A stretch of DNA of 64,000 nucleotides, from contig VSPM01000001.1 in the NCBI GenBank assembly GCA_009775365.1, positions 48,553 through 112,552 of the forward strand, given 5' to 3'. Shown here piece after piece: positions 8,585-16,844 of this stretch. The notes beneath the pieces are model-generated. The model was not told where the DNA came from. It did not search any database and saw only the letters and a program-made list of their open reading frames with translations. The first letter of the stretch is position 1. Each line of letters begins with the position of its first letter. The position numbers and the translations under genes are program-made. This DNA comes from Muribaculaceae bacterium. GTDB taxonomy: Bacteria; Bacteroidota; Bacteroidia; Bacteroidales; Muribaculaceae.

Positions 8585-10321
8585 ATGAAACTGACAAATA
8601 TAATTGCGGCAGCCTCCCTGATGATTGCGGCCACATCGTGTAACGATTTCATCGATGTGCCCCCAACGGGAGTTATCGACGGCGACCTTGCCTATTCGGA
8701 GCCTGATAAAATGGTGAATGCCGCCTATGCATCGCTCGGCGACTGCTGGTATAGCTATCCGTTCAACCTGTGGCCATACGGCGACCTCTCTTCCGACGAC
8801 TGCCTGAAAGGTGGCGGCGGCACGACCGACACCGGCTATCATCCTATGGAGATATGGTCCACCCTGACCTCTACTCCCGGCGAGCTCGACGAACTCTGGT
8901 ATCGTCTCTATTGCAACATCTCGCGCTGCAACCGTGCGCTTGTGGCTCTTGAGCAGTATGGAGTGGAGAAACTCGGAGAGAAAACAGCCGCCCAGCGTGT
9001 AGGCGAGGTGCATTTCCTGCGTGGCCACAGCTATTTCAAACTTCTCACCATGTTCCGCCAGATTCCCTGGATTGACGAGGAGGTTTTCAAAAATAACCTT
9101 CAGGAGCAGACACCCAATAACCAGTTCACTTATGAAGAACTGTTTGGTAAGGTTATTCACGAGTTTGAGCTCGCCTATGACGCCCTTCCCGAAGAGGTGA
9201 CAGATGGCGGAGGACGTGCCAACAAGGTTGCCGCCGCATCATATCTTGCCAAATGCTATCTTACACTGGCCTGGGGCGACGGCTATGAGAAAACCGACGG
9301 CGTGGCTTTCATAAAGCCTGAATATATGCAGAAGGTTGTGGACTACACTGATGTTGTGGTCAACTCCAGATATGGTTATCTCGCGGATTTCGGCGACATC
9401 TTCCTTCCCGAATATAAGAACAGCGAGGAATCGATTTTCGCCGTGCAGACTTCGCAGTACACGGAAGATAACACTCGCTACGGGCGTGCAAACTGGTCGA
9501 ACATGCTTAACGGCTGCTGGGGAATGTGGTCTTGCGGATGGGATTTCCACAAGCCTTCTCAGAATCTTGTGAACGCTTATAAGACCCGCGACGGCCTCCC
9601 CATGTTTGAAGACTATGACAAAGCCGACGCCTATCCCGTGAATGGCGTGGCATCTGCCCAGAAATGGGATCCGCGTTTGTTCCACACTGTCGGAATGCCT
9701 ACATTCCCTTATAAGTATGAGTCGGAGTATATGATGACCACCAGCAACTCCCGCACTCCCAACACTTACGGTTTCTACACGTCGCTCAAGGATGTGCCGC
9801 AACGCAGCGGAGGCGAGACTTTCGACGGCTCTTGGCAGGCATTCGCGATGAACGACTATGTGTTCCGCTACACCGATGTGATGCTTATGCGTGCCGAGGC
9901 TCTTGTAGAGCTTGGCCGGCTTGAGGATGCTCGCTCAATCATCAACGACATTCGCAGCCGTGCCGCTGATTCTGTGGATAAACACATTTCTTATGCAAAA
10001 GATTTCTGCGAGATTGCACTATATTCTTCCTCCGATTTCAGCAGCAAGGATAAGGCCCGTGTGCGCCTTCAGTGGGAGCGCCGCCTTGAGATGGCTATGG
10101 AGAGCAGCCGCTATTTCGACCTCCGTCGCTGGGGCATAGCCTCCACGGTGCTCAATGCCTATTTCGAGAAAGAGAAGGATTCTTCTTACGATGGCGTGAA
10201 GTATGGCCAGTATTATGAGGATGCGCACTACACTCCCGGAAAGAACGAGTTCTATCCCATACCATACAACCAGCTCTATTATGTGCCCGGCCTTTATGTG
10301 CAGAATCAGGGCTATAACTAA
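8585..10321 (+). CDS. SusD-like surface glycan-binding lipoprotein
   Basis: The 578-aa protein is the glycan-binding lid partner of the SusC channel. ATG 8585 is preferred over 8558 because it places a signal peptide with lipobox AATSC (Cys19) at the N-terminus. The N-terminal SusD/RagB part (NDFIDVPPTGVIDGDLAYS) and TPR-like helices are visible. So is the C-terminal signature RAEALVELGRLEDARSIIND followed by VRLQWERRLEMAMESSRYFDLRRWG and the terminal YPIPYNQLY. It is co-transcribed with susC (30-base gap). Fructan specificity is inferred from the locus. Confidence 0.93.
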   Translation: MKLTNIIAAASLMIAATSCNDFIDVPPTGVIDGDLAYSEPDKMVNAAYASLGDCWYSYPFNLWPYGDLSSDDCLKGGGGTTDTGYHPMEIWSTLTSTPGELDELWYRLYCNISRCNRALVALEQYGVEKLGEKTAAQRVGEVHFLRGHSYFKLLTMFRQIPWIDEEVFKNNLQEQTPNNQFTYEELFGKVIHEFELAYDALPEEVTDGGGRANKVAAASYLAKCYLTLAWGDGYEKTDGVAFIKPEYMQKVVDYTDVVVNSRYGYLADFGDIFLPEYKNSEESIFAVQTSQYTEDNTRYGRANWSNMLNGCWGMWSCGWDFHKPSQNLVNAYKTRDGLPMFEDYDKADAYPVNGVASAQKWDPRLFHTVGMPTFPYKYESEYMMTTSNSRTPNTYGFYTSLKDVPQRSGGETFDGSWQAFAMNDYVFRYTDVMLMRAEALVELGRLEDARSIINDIRSRAADSVDKHISYAKDFCEIALYSSSDFSSKDKARVRLQWERRLEMAMESSRYFDLRRWGIASTVLNAYFEKEKDSSYDGVKYGQYYEDAHYTPGKNEFYPIPYNQLYYVPGLYVQNQGYN

Positions 10322-10366
10322 TTCATAATGCGCAAAGTCATAAGAGTTTGCTTAAAAATTAAGAAA

Positions 10367-11869
10367 ATGAAAAAATACGGATATATGATTCTGATGGCAG
10401 CCGGAGCTCTCCTTGCCGGCTGTCAGGACAAGGATGTGGAGATTGCCGCCCCGATACTTTCTCCAATCTCTGCTGAAGAGTTGAAGGGTGAGCTTGTCGA
10501 CAATGATTATGTGTGGACATGGACTCCTCGCGAGGGTAAGACCGTGCAAGTGAATGTGATTAAGGATGGACAGATATTCACCACTGAAACTTCATCCACA
10601 GGGTCGTTCACTCATAAGAATGTAGAGACTAAGGTGGCTTACACCTATATTTTCAAACTCACCGACGGCACAAACTTTTCGTCGGGAGTGATAAAGAATT
10701 TCACTCGGCAGGGCGCTGATGCAGTGAGCGGCATTTCTCTCACGCAAGTGGAGAAGGCTGACGCCACTTATGACGCATATGTGGAATGGACTCCGTCGGC
10801 CGATGCCAGCGAATTGACATTCAATGCCGTGGCAGGGGGGAGAACGGTGAGCAAGACCCTTCCGGGGTCGGCAACATCCTATACGATAGAGAATGTGGTC
10901 GACGGCGAGGAATGGAATGTGACAATCATCGCCTCAAATTCCGAAGGGAAATCGCTTCCGTCTTCCGGATCGCTTAAAATTGGTAAGACTGCAATCGGCT
11001 TCTTGAGCGAGTATGCCACAGAAGATGAGCTCATAGCAAACGGCGATGACGATGAGGCATGTGCATGGCTTTGGCTTAAAGCGGAATATCCTGCGGCTCA
11101 ATATGTGTATTTCGGCAATATCTCGTCGGCCGATGACTTGAATCCGTATCGTGTATTGTTCTGGATGCGCGACCTTGAAGACCGCACGGAGGATGATGTG
11201 TTCAATATGCCGGCTGTTGTGAGCGAGGCCACTCCTTATGTGCGAGAATGGTATGCGGCCGGAGGAAACCTCTTGCTCTGGAGCCATGCGACTGCTTATG
11301 TAGGCACTCTCGGCCGTCTTGAAACTGACATGCTCCGCTCCAACGACCATGCAATCGGACTTGGCCGTGGTGGCTGGAACGGCGACACATGGATGATGGC
11401 TGTGCAGCTTCATCCCGGAAGCCGTTTCAAGAAGGATGCGTCAACTCACCCTATTTTCAAAGGTATGGACGTGACAACCACCGATCGCACCAAGCTCATA
11501 GCATTCAAGGGCGCCGGCTGGACAGAAGACCACAATTGCCTATATTTCAATATCCCGTCGGTGCTGACCGGTATTCCAAACCAGGAAGAGGCTTGTTATA
11601 ATGCCATTACCGCTACCTATGGCATTATTCCGCTCGGCACATGGGATTCGCAGATTGACTGGGTGTCGCAGCTGAATGTGTGGGAGGCACAGCAAGGAAA
11701 CACTGAATTTAAGGGCACAATCCTTTGCATAGGGAATGGCGGATGTGAATTCTCAATGAAGAATGCCGATGGCACTCCCGACATTTCAGCCTATCCGAAG
11801 AATAACCCTTATCAGGACAATGTGCTGAGGCTTGCGAAGAATTCTCTTGAATATCTCAAAACCCGCTAA
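10367..11869 (+). CDS. DUF4960-like surface glycan-binding lipoprotein of the fructan PUL
   Basis: The 500-aa lipoprotein uses ATG 10367, because the upstream in-frame start at 10328 would bury the signal. The signal peptide ends in the lipobox LLAGC (Cys19). Residues 30-215 look like two beta-sandwich (fibronectin-like) domains (DNDYVWTWTPREGKTVQVNV; YDAYVEWTPSADASELTF). Residues 220-500 resemble DUF4960 (AIGFLSEYATEDELIANGDDDE, RVLFWMRDLEDRTEDD, GGNLLLWSHATAYVG). The position between SusD and GH32 matches the levan-binding protein BT1761. It probably holds fructan at the cell surface for the GH32. It is preceded by SusD (45 bases) and followed by a 9-bp repeat array. Confidence 0.78.
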   Translation: MKKYGYMILMAAGALLAGCQDKDVEIAAPILSPISAEELKGELVDNDYVWTWTPREGKTVQVNVIKDGQIFTTETSSTGSFTHKNVETKVAYTYIFKLTDGTNFSSGVIKNFTRQGADAVSGISLTQVEKADATYDAYVEWTPSADASELTFNAVAGGRTVSKTLPGSATSYTIENVVDGEEWNVTIIASNSEGKSLPSSGSLKIGKTAIGFLSEYATEDELIANGDDDEACAWLWLKAEYPAAQYVYFGNISSADDLNPYRVLFWMRDLEDRTEDDVFNMPAVVSEATPYVREWYAAGGNLLLWSHATAYVGTLGRLETDMLRSNDHAIGLGRGGWNGDTWMMAVQLHPGSRFKKDASTHPIFKGMDVTTTDRTKLIAFKGAGWTEDHNCLYFNIPSVLTGIPNQEEACYNAITATYGIIPLGTWDSQIDWVSQLNVWEAQQGNTEFKGTILCIGNGGCEFSMKNADGTPDISAYPKNNPYQDNVLRLAKNSLEYLKTR

Positions 11870-11871
11870 TG

Positions 11872-11943
11872 AAAGTCTTTAAGGTCTCTAAGGTCTTTAA
11901 GGTCTTTAAAGTCCTTAAAGACCTTAGAGTCTTTAAAGACCCT
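11872..11943 (+). repeat. Tandem 9-bp repeat array (AAGGTCTTT family) able to form hairpins
   Basis: Eight contiguous 9-base units follow the consensus AAGGTCTTT; one unit (AAAGACCTT, 11917-11925) is its exact reverse complement and another is near it. CTCTAAGGTCTTTAA at 11886-11900 is perfectly complementary to 11915-11929 (15 bp), and an alternative 11-bp stem is possible with the inner copy. It fills the gap between the surface glycan-binding gene and GH32, so it may act as a hairpin attenuator or RNA stability element. The same unit recurs at 56500-56553. Confidence 0.8.
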
Positions 11944-11981
11944 ATTAGATTGTTAGAAATTTAATCTGAGTTATTAGGAAA

Positions 11982-13496
11982 ATGATAAGAAATCTCTGCA
12001 TCTTAATGGCATTGGCTTCCGTTGCTTTCTCGTCGTGCGGCGATTCAAAGTTTAACGAGCAGCCGGCGCCTCCTCAGGAGGAGAATCCTGAACAGCCGGG
12101 AGGCACCGCTCCTGAAGAGTCAAGACGCAATGAGCAGTACCGCCCGCAGATTCACTATACTCCGGCAAAAAACTGGATCAACGACCCTAACGGCATGGTT
12201 TATGCTGATGGAGTGTATCATCTTTATTATCAATATAACCCGCAGGGCAATGACTGGGGAAATATGAGCTGGGGTCATGCCGTCTCTTCCGACCTTGTTC
12301 GCTGGGAGGAGAAAAGTGTGGCTATGGTTCGCAATGAATGGGGCGATATTTTCTCCGGAAGTGCTATTGTCGACAAGGATAACACAGCCGGTTTTGGAAA
12401 GAATGCCATTCTTGCATTCTATACGGCTTCGGGGGAGCATCAGCAGCAGTGCCTGGCTTACAGCACTGATGGCGGAATGACCTACACGCAATATGAAGGG
12501 AATCCGGTGATTGCGAACACGGAACTTGGTGACTTCCGCGACCCGAAAGTGTTCTGGCATGAGGAATCTCGGAAATGGGTGATGGCTCTTGCTCTCGGAT
12601 GGAGCTGCAAGATTGAATTCTGGGGGTCGGCCGACCTCAAAAACTGGAGCAAGCTCTCTACGTTCACAACAACTTGTCCGCGCAGCAATATAGGGCAATG
12701 GGAATGTCCGGATCTTCTCAAACTTCCGTATAAGGGGGGAGAAAAGTGGGTGCTGATTGTCAGCAACAATCCCGGCGGCCCTGTTGGCGGTTCCGGCACA
12801 GAATATTTTGTCGGGGATTTCGATGGCACGACTTTCACTGCCATGGATCTTGACTATCCTCTTTGGCTTGACTATGGGGCCGACAATTATGCGGGAGTGA
12901 CATGGAGCAATATGCCCGGTGGCCGCACTGTCATGATTGGCTGGATGAACAATTGGAACTATGCCGGAAGTGTGCCCTGCAATCCTTGGCGTTCGGCAAT
13001 GACTCTCCCCAGGGAGCTTGCGTTGAAAGAGGTGAACGGCACTCCTTTGCTGGCAACCACGGTTGTGAAGGAGATAGACGGAATTGCAGGGGAATGGAAA
13101 GAGGCGCAAGGAGGAAAGATTGACGCGTCAGATGCCTATGAGGCAAGATTCAAGGTCAGCCTCAAAGAGTCTTCATCGTTCAGACTTGAGAATTCTGTTG
13201 GAGAATACTTGGAGGTGGCGGTTAATCCGGCAGCCGGAAAGATAGTTGCTAGGCGCACATCTTCAACCGGCGCGGTCTCTTTCAATAATCTGTTTTCTGT
13301 TCCGAGCATATCCGCACCTTTCAATATTGAGGGTGAAGAGATGGAACTTTGCATATTTGTAGACCGTTCGTCTGTTGAGATTTTCAATTTTGACGGCACT
13401 ATGGCTATGACAAACATAGTGTTCCCTAAAGAGCCTTACAACATAATTTCCGGCCCTGCAGATATTTCCTACAGGGATTTGAAGTCTATCTGGTAA
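11982..13496 (+). CDS. GH32 lipoprotein fructanase (candidate endo-levanase)
   Basis: The 504-aa secreted lipoprotein hydrolyses beta-fructans. The lipobox is FSSC (Cys19) and a Pro/Glu-rich linker covers 24-50. The GH32 five-bladed propeller starts at about 56 with WINDPNG (nucleophile Asp68), RDP (Asp187, stabiliser) and ECP (Glu241, acid/base). The C-terminal beta-sandwich runs from about 350 (TLPRELAL, then FVDRSSVEIFNFDG). All three catalytic residues are present, unlike in the fragment at 90-1013. A surface lipoprotein in a SusC/D operon matches BT1760-type endo-levanases, but levan versus inulin specificity cannot be read from motifs. It is the last gene of the operon, ended by the terminator at 13564. 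Confidence 0.9.
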   Translation: MIRNLCILMALASVAFSSCGDSKFNEQPAPPQEENPEQPGGTAPEESRRNEQYRPQIHYTPAKNWINDPNGMVYADGVYHLYYQYNPQGNDWGNMSWGHAVSSDLVRWEEKSVAMVRNEWGDIFSGSAIVDKDNTAGFGKNAILAFYTASGEHQQQCLAYSTDGGMTYTQYEGNPVIANTELGDFRDPKVFWHEESRKWVMALALGWSCKIEFWGSADLKNWSKLSTFTTTCPRSNIGQWECPDLLKLPYKGGEKWVLIVSNNPGGPVGGSGTEYFVGDFDGTTFTAMDLDYPLWLDYGADNYAGVTWSNMPGGRTVMIGWMNNWNYAGSVPCNPWRSAMTLPRELALKEVNGTPLLATTVVKEIDGIAGEWKEAQGGKIDASDAYEARFKVSLKESSSFRLENSVGEYLEVAVNPAAGKIVARRTSSTGAVSFNNLFSVPSISAPFNIEGEEMELCIFVDRSSVEIFNFDGTMAMTNIVFPKEPYNIISGPADISYRDLKSIW

Positions 13497-13563
13497 GAGG
13501 TTTTAGCTGCTATGACTTTACAGGGCAAAGTTTTTCAATGTTTCGCATAAAACATTAGATTAG

Positions 13564-13603
13564 AAAAGAAATGAGGCCGTGATGTCGCGGCCTCATTTCT
13601 TTT
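13564..13603. terminator. Bidirectional terminator between GH32 and His-rich gene
   Basis: A perfect 16-bp stem (13564-13579 with 13588-13603; arms AAAAGAAATGAGGCCG and its complement) carries A/T runs at both ends. It serves the convergent GH32 (+) and His-rich (-) genes. Its right arm overlaps the stop codon region of the minus-strand gene. Confidence 0.88.
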
Positions 13604-13841
13604 AATCATCGTGGTGGTGATGTTTATGTTTTTTATGATGGTGCTTGTGTTTCTTGTGGTTGGGATTCTTTTTATGTTTGTGATGCTTATGGTGTTTGTG
13701 GTGGTATCCATAGTCATAGTGCGACGGATGGTCGCAGAATATAGGGCTGCAAGACGGGGTTATGACGAATATGGAGCATAGCATCATCAGAGGCAGCAGG
13801 CGCCTTAGAGTTCTTAGCGAGGCATGGAGAATATTTCTCAT
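13602..13841 (-). CDS. Small His/Lys-rich putative lipoprotein
   Basis: The 79-aa product has a basic N-terminus, a hydrophobic stretch (LLPLMMLCSIFVITPSC) with a possible lipobox ending at Cys31, then CSPIFCDHPSHYDYGY. A tail of HHK/HKK repeats follows: about 19 His and 11 Lys in the last 44 residues, ending HHHHDD. This composition suggests metal (Zn, Ni or Cu) binding or polyanion contact at the envelope. No family is recognised. A dedicated terminator at its stop supports a real gene. The low-complexity tail makes chance reading possible, but the signal sequence argues against that. Confidence 0.6.
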   Translation of the reverse strand: MRNILHASLRTLRRLLPLMMLCSIFVITPSCSPIFCDHPSHYDYGYHHKHHKHHKHKKNPNHKKHKHHHKKHKHHHHDD

Positions 13842-14045
13842 AGAAGTGGAATTTTATGTTACTTGATATATTTAAGATGATATTTAGGGTAAATAAGTTC
13901 AATCGGAAGAAAAAATATGCAATTTTATCTTTTTTTACGCGCATTGGCAAACCTGTTCATACCTTCGAGGCTGATTAATCCGTTTTCTGAAAAAGGAGTC
14001 TTATAAGTGAGAAAACAGGTTTGTCTTATTAAATTGTAAAGAAAC

Positions 14046-14660
14046 ATGAAACGCTTCAGATATTTATTTGTTCCGGTCGTTGCTTGCGTAATGATGCTTT
14101 CCGGTTGCGAAAAGGACACTCCTCCTGTGGATGTGTATTCAAGTCTGCAGGAAGTCAGCCGGCTTGAGCTTGCCCGCATGACAGTCGGCAAGGTAGGTAA
14201 GATTTCCGACCCATTAGTGTCGGATGCACATGGCTTTGCCGGAAAGTTTCAGGCGGTTGTCGATGCGATGAAAATAGGCACACGCATAGGAGTGTATTCT
14301 TACGACACCTATCTTGTGGCTTATCTTGACCTTACAAAACTTTCTCCGGAGGATGTAGAGGTAAATGAAGAGTCGCATATTGCCAAGGTTATTCTCCCTC
14401 CGGTGGAGATAGTCACCGATGGGCGCGACCCCCGATTGCATGAGGAGCATTACAGGGTGACGGGGCTGCGTTCGTCGATAAGCCCTGCGGAGCGTGCCGC
14501 TCTCAAATCGCAGATGGCTGCCGAGGTGAAAAAGGAATTGGCGTCTGACAAGGGAAACAAGGAAGCTCTCCGCAAGGAGGCTGAAATGAAGGCGAGGGCA
14601 TGGTTTGCGGCATTGCTTTCCGACTGGGGTTATGAGGCTGAAATTGAATTTAAAGATTAA
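14046..14660 (+). CDS. DUF4230 family lipoprotein
   Basis: The 204-aa protein has a lipobox (LSGC, Cys20) followed by a DUF4230-like body (YSSLQEVSRLELARMTVGKVGKI; IGVYSYDTYLVAYLDLTKLSPEDVEV). The conserved phrase IAKVILPPVEIVTDGRDPRLHEEHYRVTG and a charged C-terminal helix (about 145-195) follow. The function of DUF4230 is unknown; members are envelope-anchored and often occur in pairs. It is followed 66 bases later by a second DUF4230 gene, probably in one operon. Confidence 0.8.
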   Translation: MKRFRYLFVPVVACVMMLSGCEKDTPPVDVYSSLQEVSRLELARMTVGKVGKISDPLVSDAHGFAGKFQAVVDAMKIGTRIGVYSYDTYLVAYLDLTKLSPEDVEVNEESHIAKVILPPVEIVTDGRDPRLHEEHYRVTGLRSSISPAERAALKSQMAAEVKKELASDKGNKEALRKEAEMKARAWFAALLSDWGYEAEIEFKD

Positions 14661-14726
14661 AGCTGCGACATAAAGAGTTTTTGAAAGTCCGGTTCAGTTG
14701 GTCCGGCATTTATAAAATTGGTGATT

Positions 14727-15320
14727 ATGAAGATATTTAAAATACTGGCTGTAATAGTTGTGATCGCCGCATTAGGAGCCGGGGTTGCATATTGGCTCAA
14801 GCCGAAACAGGATGACAGGGATTATGACACACAGGCTGCGAGGGTTAAGACAATAAGCAGCATGGTGGAACTGTGCACGGCTGATATTCACGACGAGATG
14901 CCGATAAAGGATTCAATCAATGGTAAATGGATTGTGGCGCGTCAGGTGCTTGAGGGCAGAATCCGTTTTGACCTCGACGCCCTGCGCATTGAGGAAAGGG
15001 GCGACACTACTGTTGTGTATCTTCCTCCGGAACGTGTTGACGTGCTTGAAAATGCCGGGCCGGATGCCTACGAGGTGCTTGACGCGTGGGACGGGCGCAA
15101 CATGATTTTTACGCGCACGCTCACTGCTGCCGAGGAGAATGCTCTTAAAAAGAGATGGCAGCGTCAGCTGGCAGGAAAAATTTACGATAAAGGATATGTG
15201 CGCCAGGCGAGGGCTAATGCCGTGAAGACGCTTGCTCCTTTATTGTCGGCCATGCGCGGCTCCACGTCCGGGCAAGGTGCGGTGATTGTGATTGACCCGA
15301 CTCCGGAGGGCGTGAGATGA
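14727..15320 (+). CDS. DUF4230 family membrane-anchored protein
   Basis: The 197-aa protein uses ATG 14727; a GTG nine bases upstream is also open but less likely. One N-terminal membrane helix (IFKILAVIVVIAALGAGVAYWL) replaces the lipobox of its neighbour. The body shares the DUF4230 pattern: VKTISSMVELCTADIHDEMPIKDS, then TTVVYLPPERVDVLENAGPDAYEVLD and a basic C-terminal helix. It forms a tandem pair with 14046-14660, one lipid-anchored and one helix-anchored, which suggests they work together at the envelope. No catalytic motif is seen. Confidence 0.75.
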   Translation: MKIFKILAVIVVIAALGAGVAYWLKPKQDDRDYDTQAARVKTISSMVELCTADIHDEMPIKDSINGKWIVARQVLEGRIRFDLDALRIEERGDTTVVYLPPERVDVLENAGPDAYEVLDAWDGRNMIFTRTLTAAEENALKKRWQRQLAGKIYDKGYVRQARANAVKTLAPLLSAMRGSTSGQGAVIVIDPTPEGVR

Positions 15321-15372
15321 CCACGATATAGATCAGATACAATACTTTCAATAATTAAAACACAGTGACATT

Positions 15373-15879
15373 ATGAGATTTAAAAATGTTGCCACAGGCG
15401 TGGCCGCCGTTCTTGCGGCGTTTTCCGGTGTGTCAATATCCATGTCGCCGCTGTCGGCGATGGGTGAGAACCCTGTTTTCGATGGCTGGTATGCCGACCC
15501 GGAGGGGGGTGATATATGACGATACATATTGGATATTCCCCACATGGAGCGATGACCTTACGGCACTTGTCCCGTTTGATGACGGCGAAATATATCAGGA
15601 GGTTACCTATTTCCGATTCACCTTTCGGCCCTTTCAAACGAGTCGGCAAGATATTGCAACAGGATGCAGAGATCGCCACAGGGGCAGGTCATCATTCCGT
15701 TATGAATATTCCCGGCACAAATGAATATTACATTGTCTATCACCGTCGCCCTACGGGGGGAGACTGCCCGTGATTTCAGAGTCACCTGCATAGACAGGAT
15801 GGAATTTGATAATGAAGGCCATATAAAGCCGGTAAAGATGACTCGAGAAGGGGTGGAGGCACGCCCGATAAGCCGTTAG
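15373..15879 (+). pseudogene. Broken GH43-like glycosidase
   Basis: The start codes a signal peptide and MGENPVFDGWYADPEG, a typical GH43 opening. The frame is then lost at a G6 tract (15504-15509) where five Gs would continue into VIYDDTYWIFPTWSD. Most of the propeller is missing. Another frame resumes at SDSPFGPFKRVGKILQQD, IATGAGHHSV, YYIVYHRRPTG. A second G6 tract (15755-15760) breaks the frame again; with five Gs it would read GETARDFRVTCIDRMEFDNEG and stop at 15877. Thus there are at least three frameshifts plus a deletion of roughly half the enzyme. The gene shares its last four bases with the convergent GT2 gene. Confidence 0.8.
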
Positions 15880-16751
15880 CCGCGTGCTGATGGGCGGGAG
15901 GATGGAGGGATGTAGGAAATACTGTTAAGGAGGCGCCTGTTATAAAGGCGCCTCTTTTTGTCGCATAGCCATCCCCATTTGTTGAAATATATGATCATGT
16001 TGACGAGGTGTATGCGGAGCATACGGAAGCTTTTGCGGGATGCCGCCGCATGTTCGTGTATTATGCTGACTCCGGGCCAGTACATCGTTCTCCAATGCTC
16101 ATGAATGCGGCGTGTGATGTCGATGTCTTCGGGGTACATGAAAAAGCATTCGTCAAATACCCCGCATTGCCTCAAGGCGTCATTGCGAAAAAGCAGAAAA
16201 CTCCCTAACAGATATGGGCAGTTGATGGCAATGTCGTGATTATGCGGCGCCAGAAGATAGCGTTCCATTCGTTTTTTTGTGAGGGATGCGGGGAGAAAAC
16301 GTTTGGCAAAGAGGTCGAATGGCGTTGGCAGCATACGGCAGGTGTATTGCAGGTCGCCGTCAGGATAAAATGTCTTTGGCATAACCATGCCAACATCCGG
16401 ATTCTCTTGAAGGTAATTCAACAAAGGGGTCAGCACATCCCCTTCCCAGCATACGTCTGCATTCATCACAAGATGAAAGCCGCACGGATTTTCATTATGT
16501 TTCGCGTTGTCTGCATCTGATGCCGGCTCAATAACCTCTCGGAGGGCAATATTGTGCCCGGCTCCGAATCCGTTGTTTTCAACGTGCCGATAGTCTATTT
16601 TAGGCGAAAACAAGGCTATGGCCGACAATGATTCGCCGGGACTGTTGTCTATTATGTAAATTTTGTCTACATGGCTGTTCAAAAGGCAATTTATGGCCTT
16701 TTGAAGCTGGCCGGCAGGCGTTTTATGAACTACGATTGAGGCGGTGAGCAT
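15876..16751 (-). CDS. GT2 family glycosyltransferase (rhamnosyltransferase-like)
   Basis: The 291-aa protein opens with the GT-A fold: TASIVVHKTPAGQLQKAI, IYIIDNSPG, NNGFGAGHNIAL, and MNADVCWEGDVLTPL, whose NADV replaces the usual DxD. FDECFFMYPEDIDITRRI (about 205-222) is the WbbL/rhamnosyltransferase-type acceptor signature. It probably adds a deoxysugar to a surface polysaccharide, with a nucleotide sugar as donor. Its C-terminal codons contain an intrinsic terminator for the opposite strand (15930-15959) and it overlaps the GH43 remnant by four bases. A terminator hairpin lies directly before its start codon. Confidence 0.85.
   Translation of the reverse strand: MLTASIVVHKTPAGQLQKAINCLLNSHVDKIYIIDNSPGESLSAIALFSPKIDYRHVENNGFGAGHNIALREVIEPASDADNAKHNENPCGFHLVMNADVCWEGDVLTPLLNYLQENPDVGMVMPKTFYPDGDLQYTCRMLPTPFDLFAKRFLPASLTKKRMERYLLAPHNHDIAINCPYLLGSFLLFRNDALRQCGVFDECFFMYPEDIDITRRIHEHWRTMYWPGVSIIHEHAAASRKSFRMLRIHLVNMIIYFNKWGWLCDKKRRLYNRRLLNSISYIPPSSRPSARG
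15930..15959 (+). terminator. Terminator for the GH43 transcript, inside the GT2 gene
   Basis: A 9-bp stem (GAGGCGCCT at 15930-15938 with AGGCGCCTC at 15946-15954) is followed by T5 on the plus strand. It lies within the last codons of the minus-strand GT2 gene, so this DNA serves both as coding sequence and as a terminator. Confidence 0.75.
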
Positions 16752-16786
16752 AAAAAATTAACGGCGCCGGCATTTAGCCGACGCCG
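16752..16786 (-). terminator. Terminator-like hairpin abutting the GT2 start codon
   Basis: A 10-bp stem with one mismatch (16762-16771 with 16777-16786) is followed on the minus strand by a run of Ts that ends exactly at the GT2 ATG (16751). It should end the transcript of 16845-17603. GT2 would then depend on readthrough, unless a promoter lies inside the upstream gene. Confidence 0.7.
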
Positions 16787-16844
16787 CAGTGTATGAGGTT
16801 TGGTATAGTAGCAGGCATATTGCCTGCAAGGTTAGGGAATTATC

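Noticed and set aside
11872..11943. Possible CRISPR array
   Set aside because: Units are 9 bases, contiguous and without spacers; no cas genes nearby.
12120..13109. 329-residue open frame on the minus strand
   Set aside because: Lies wholly inside the GH32 gene with intact catalytic motifs; its peptide has no domain and no signal.
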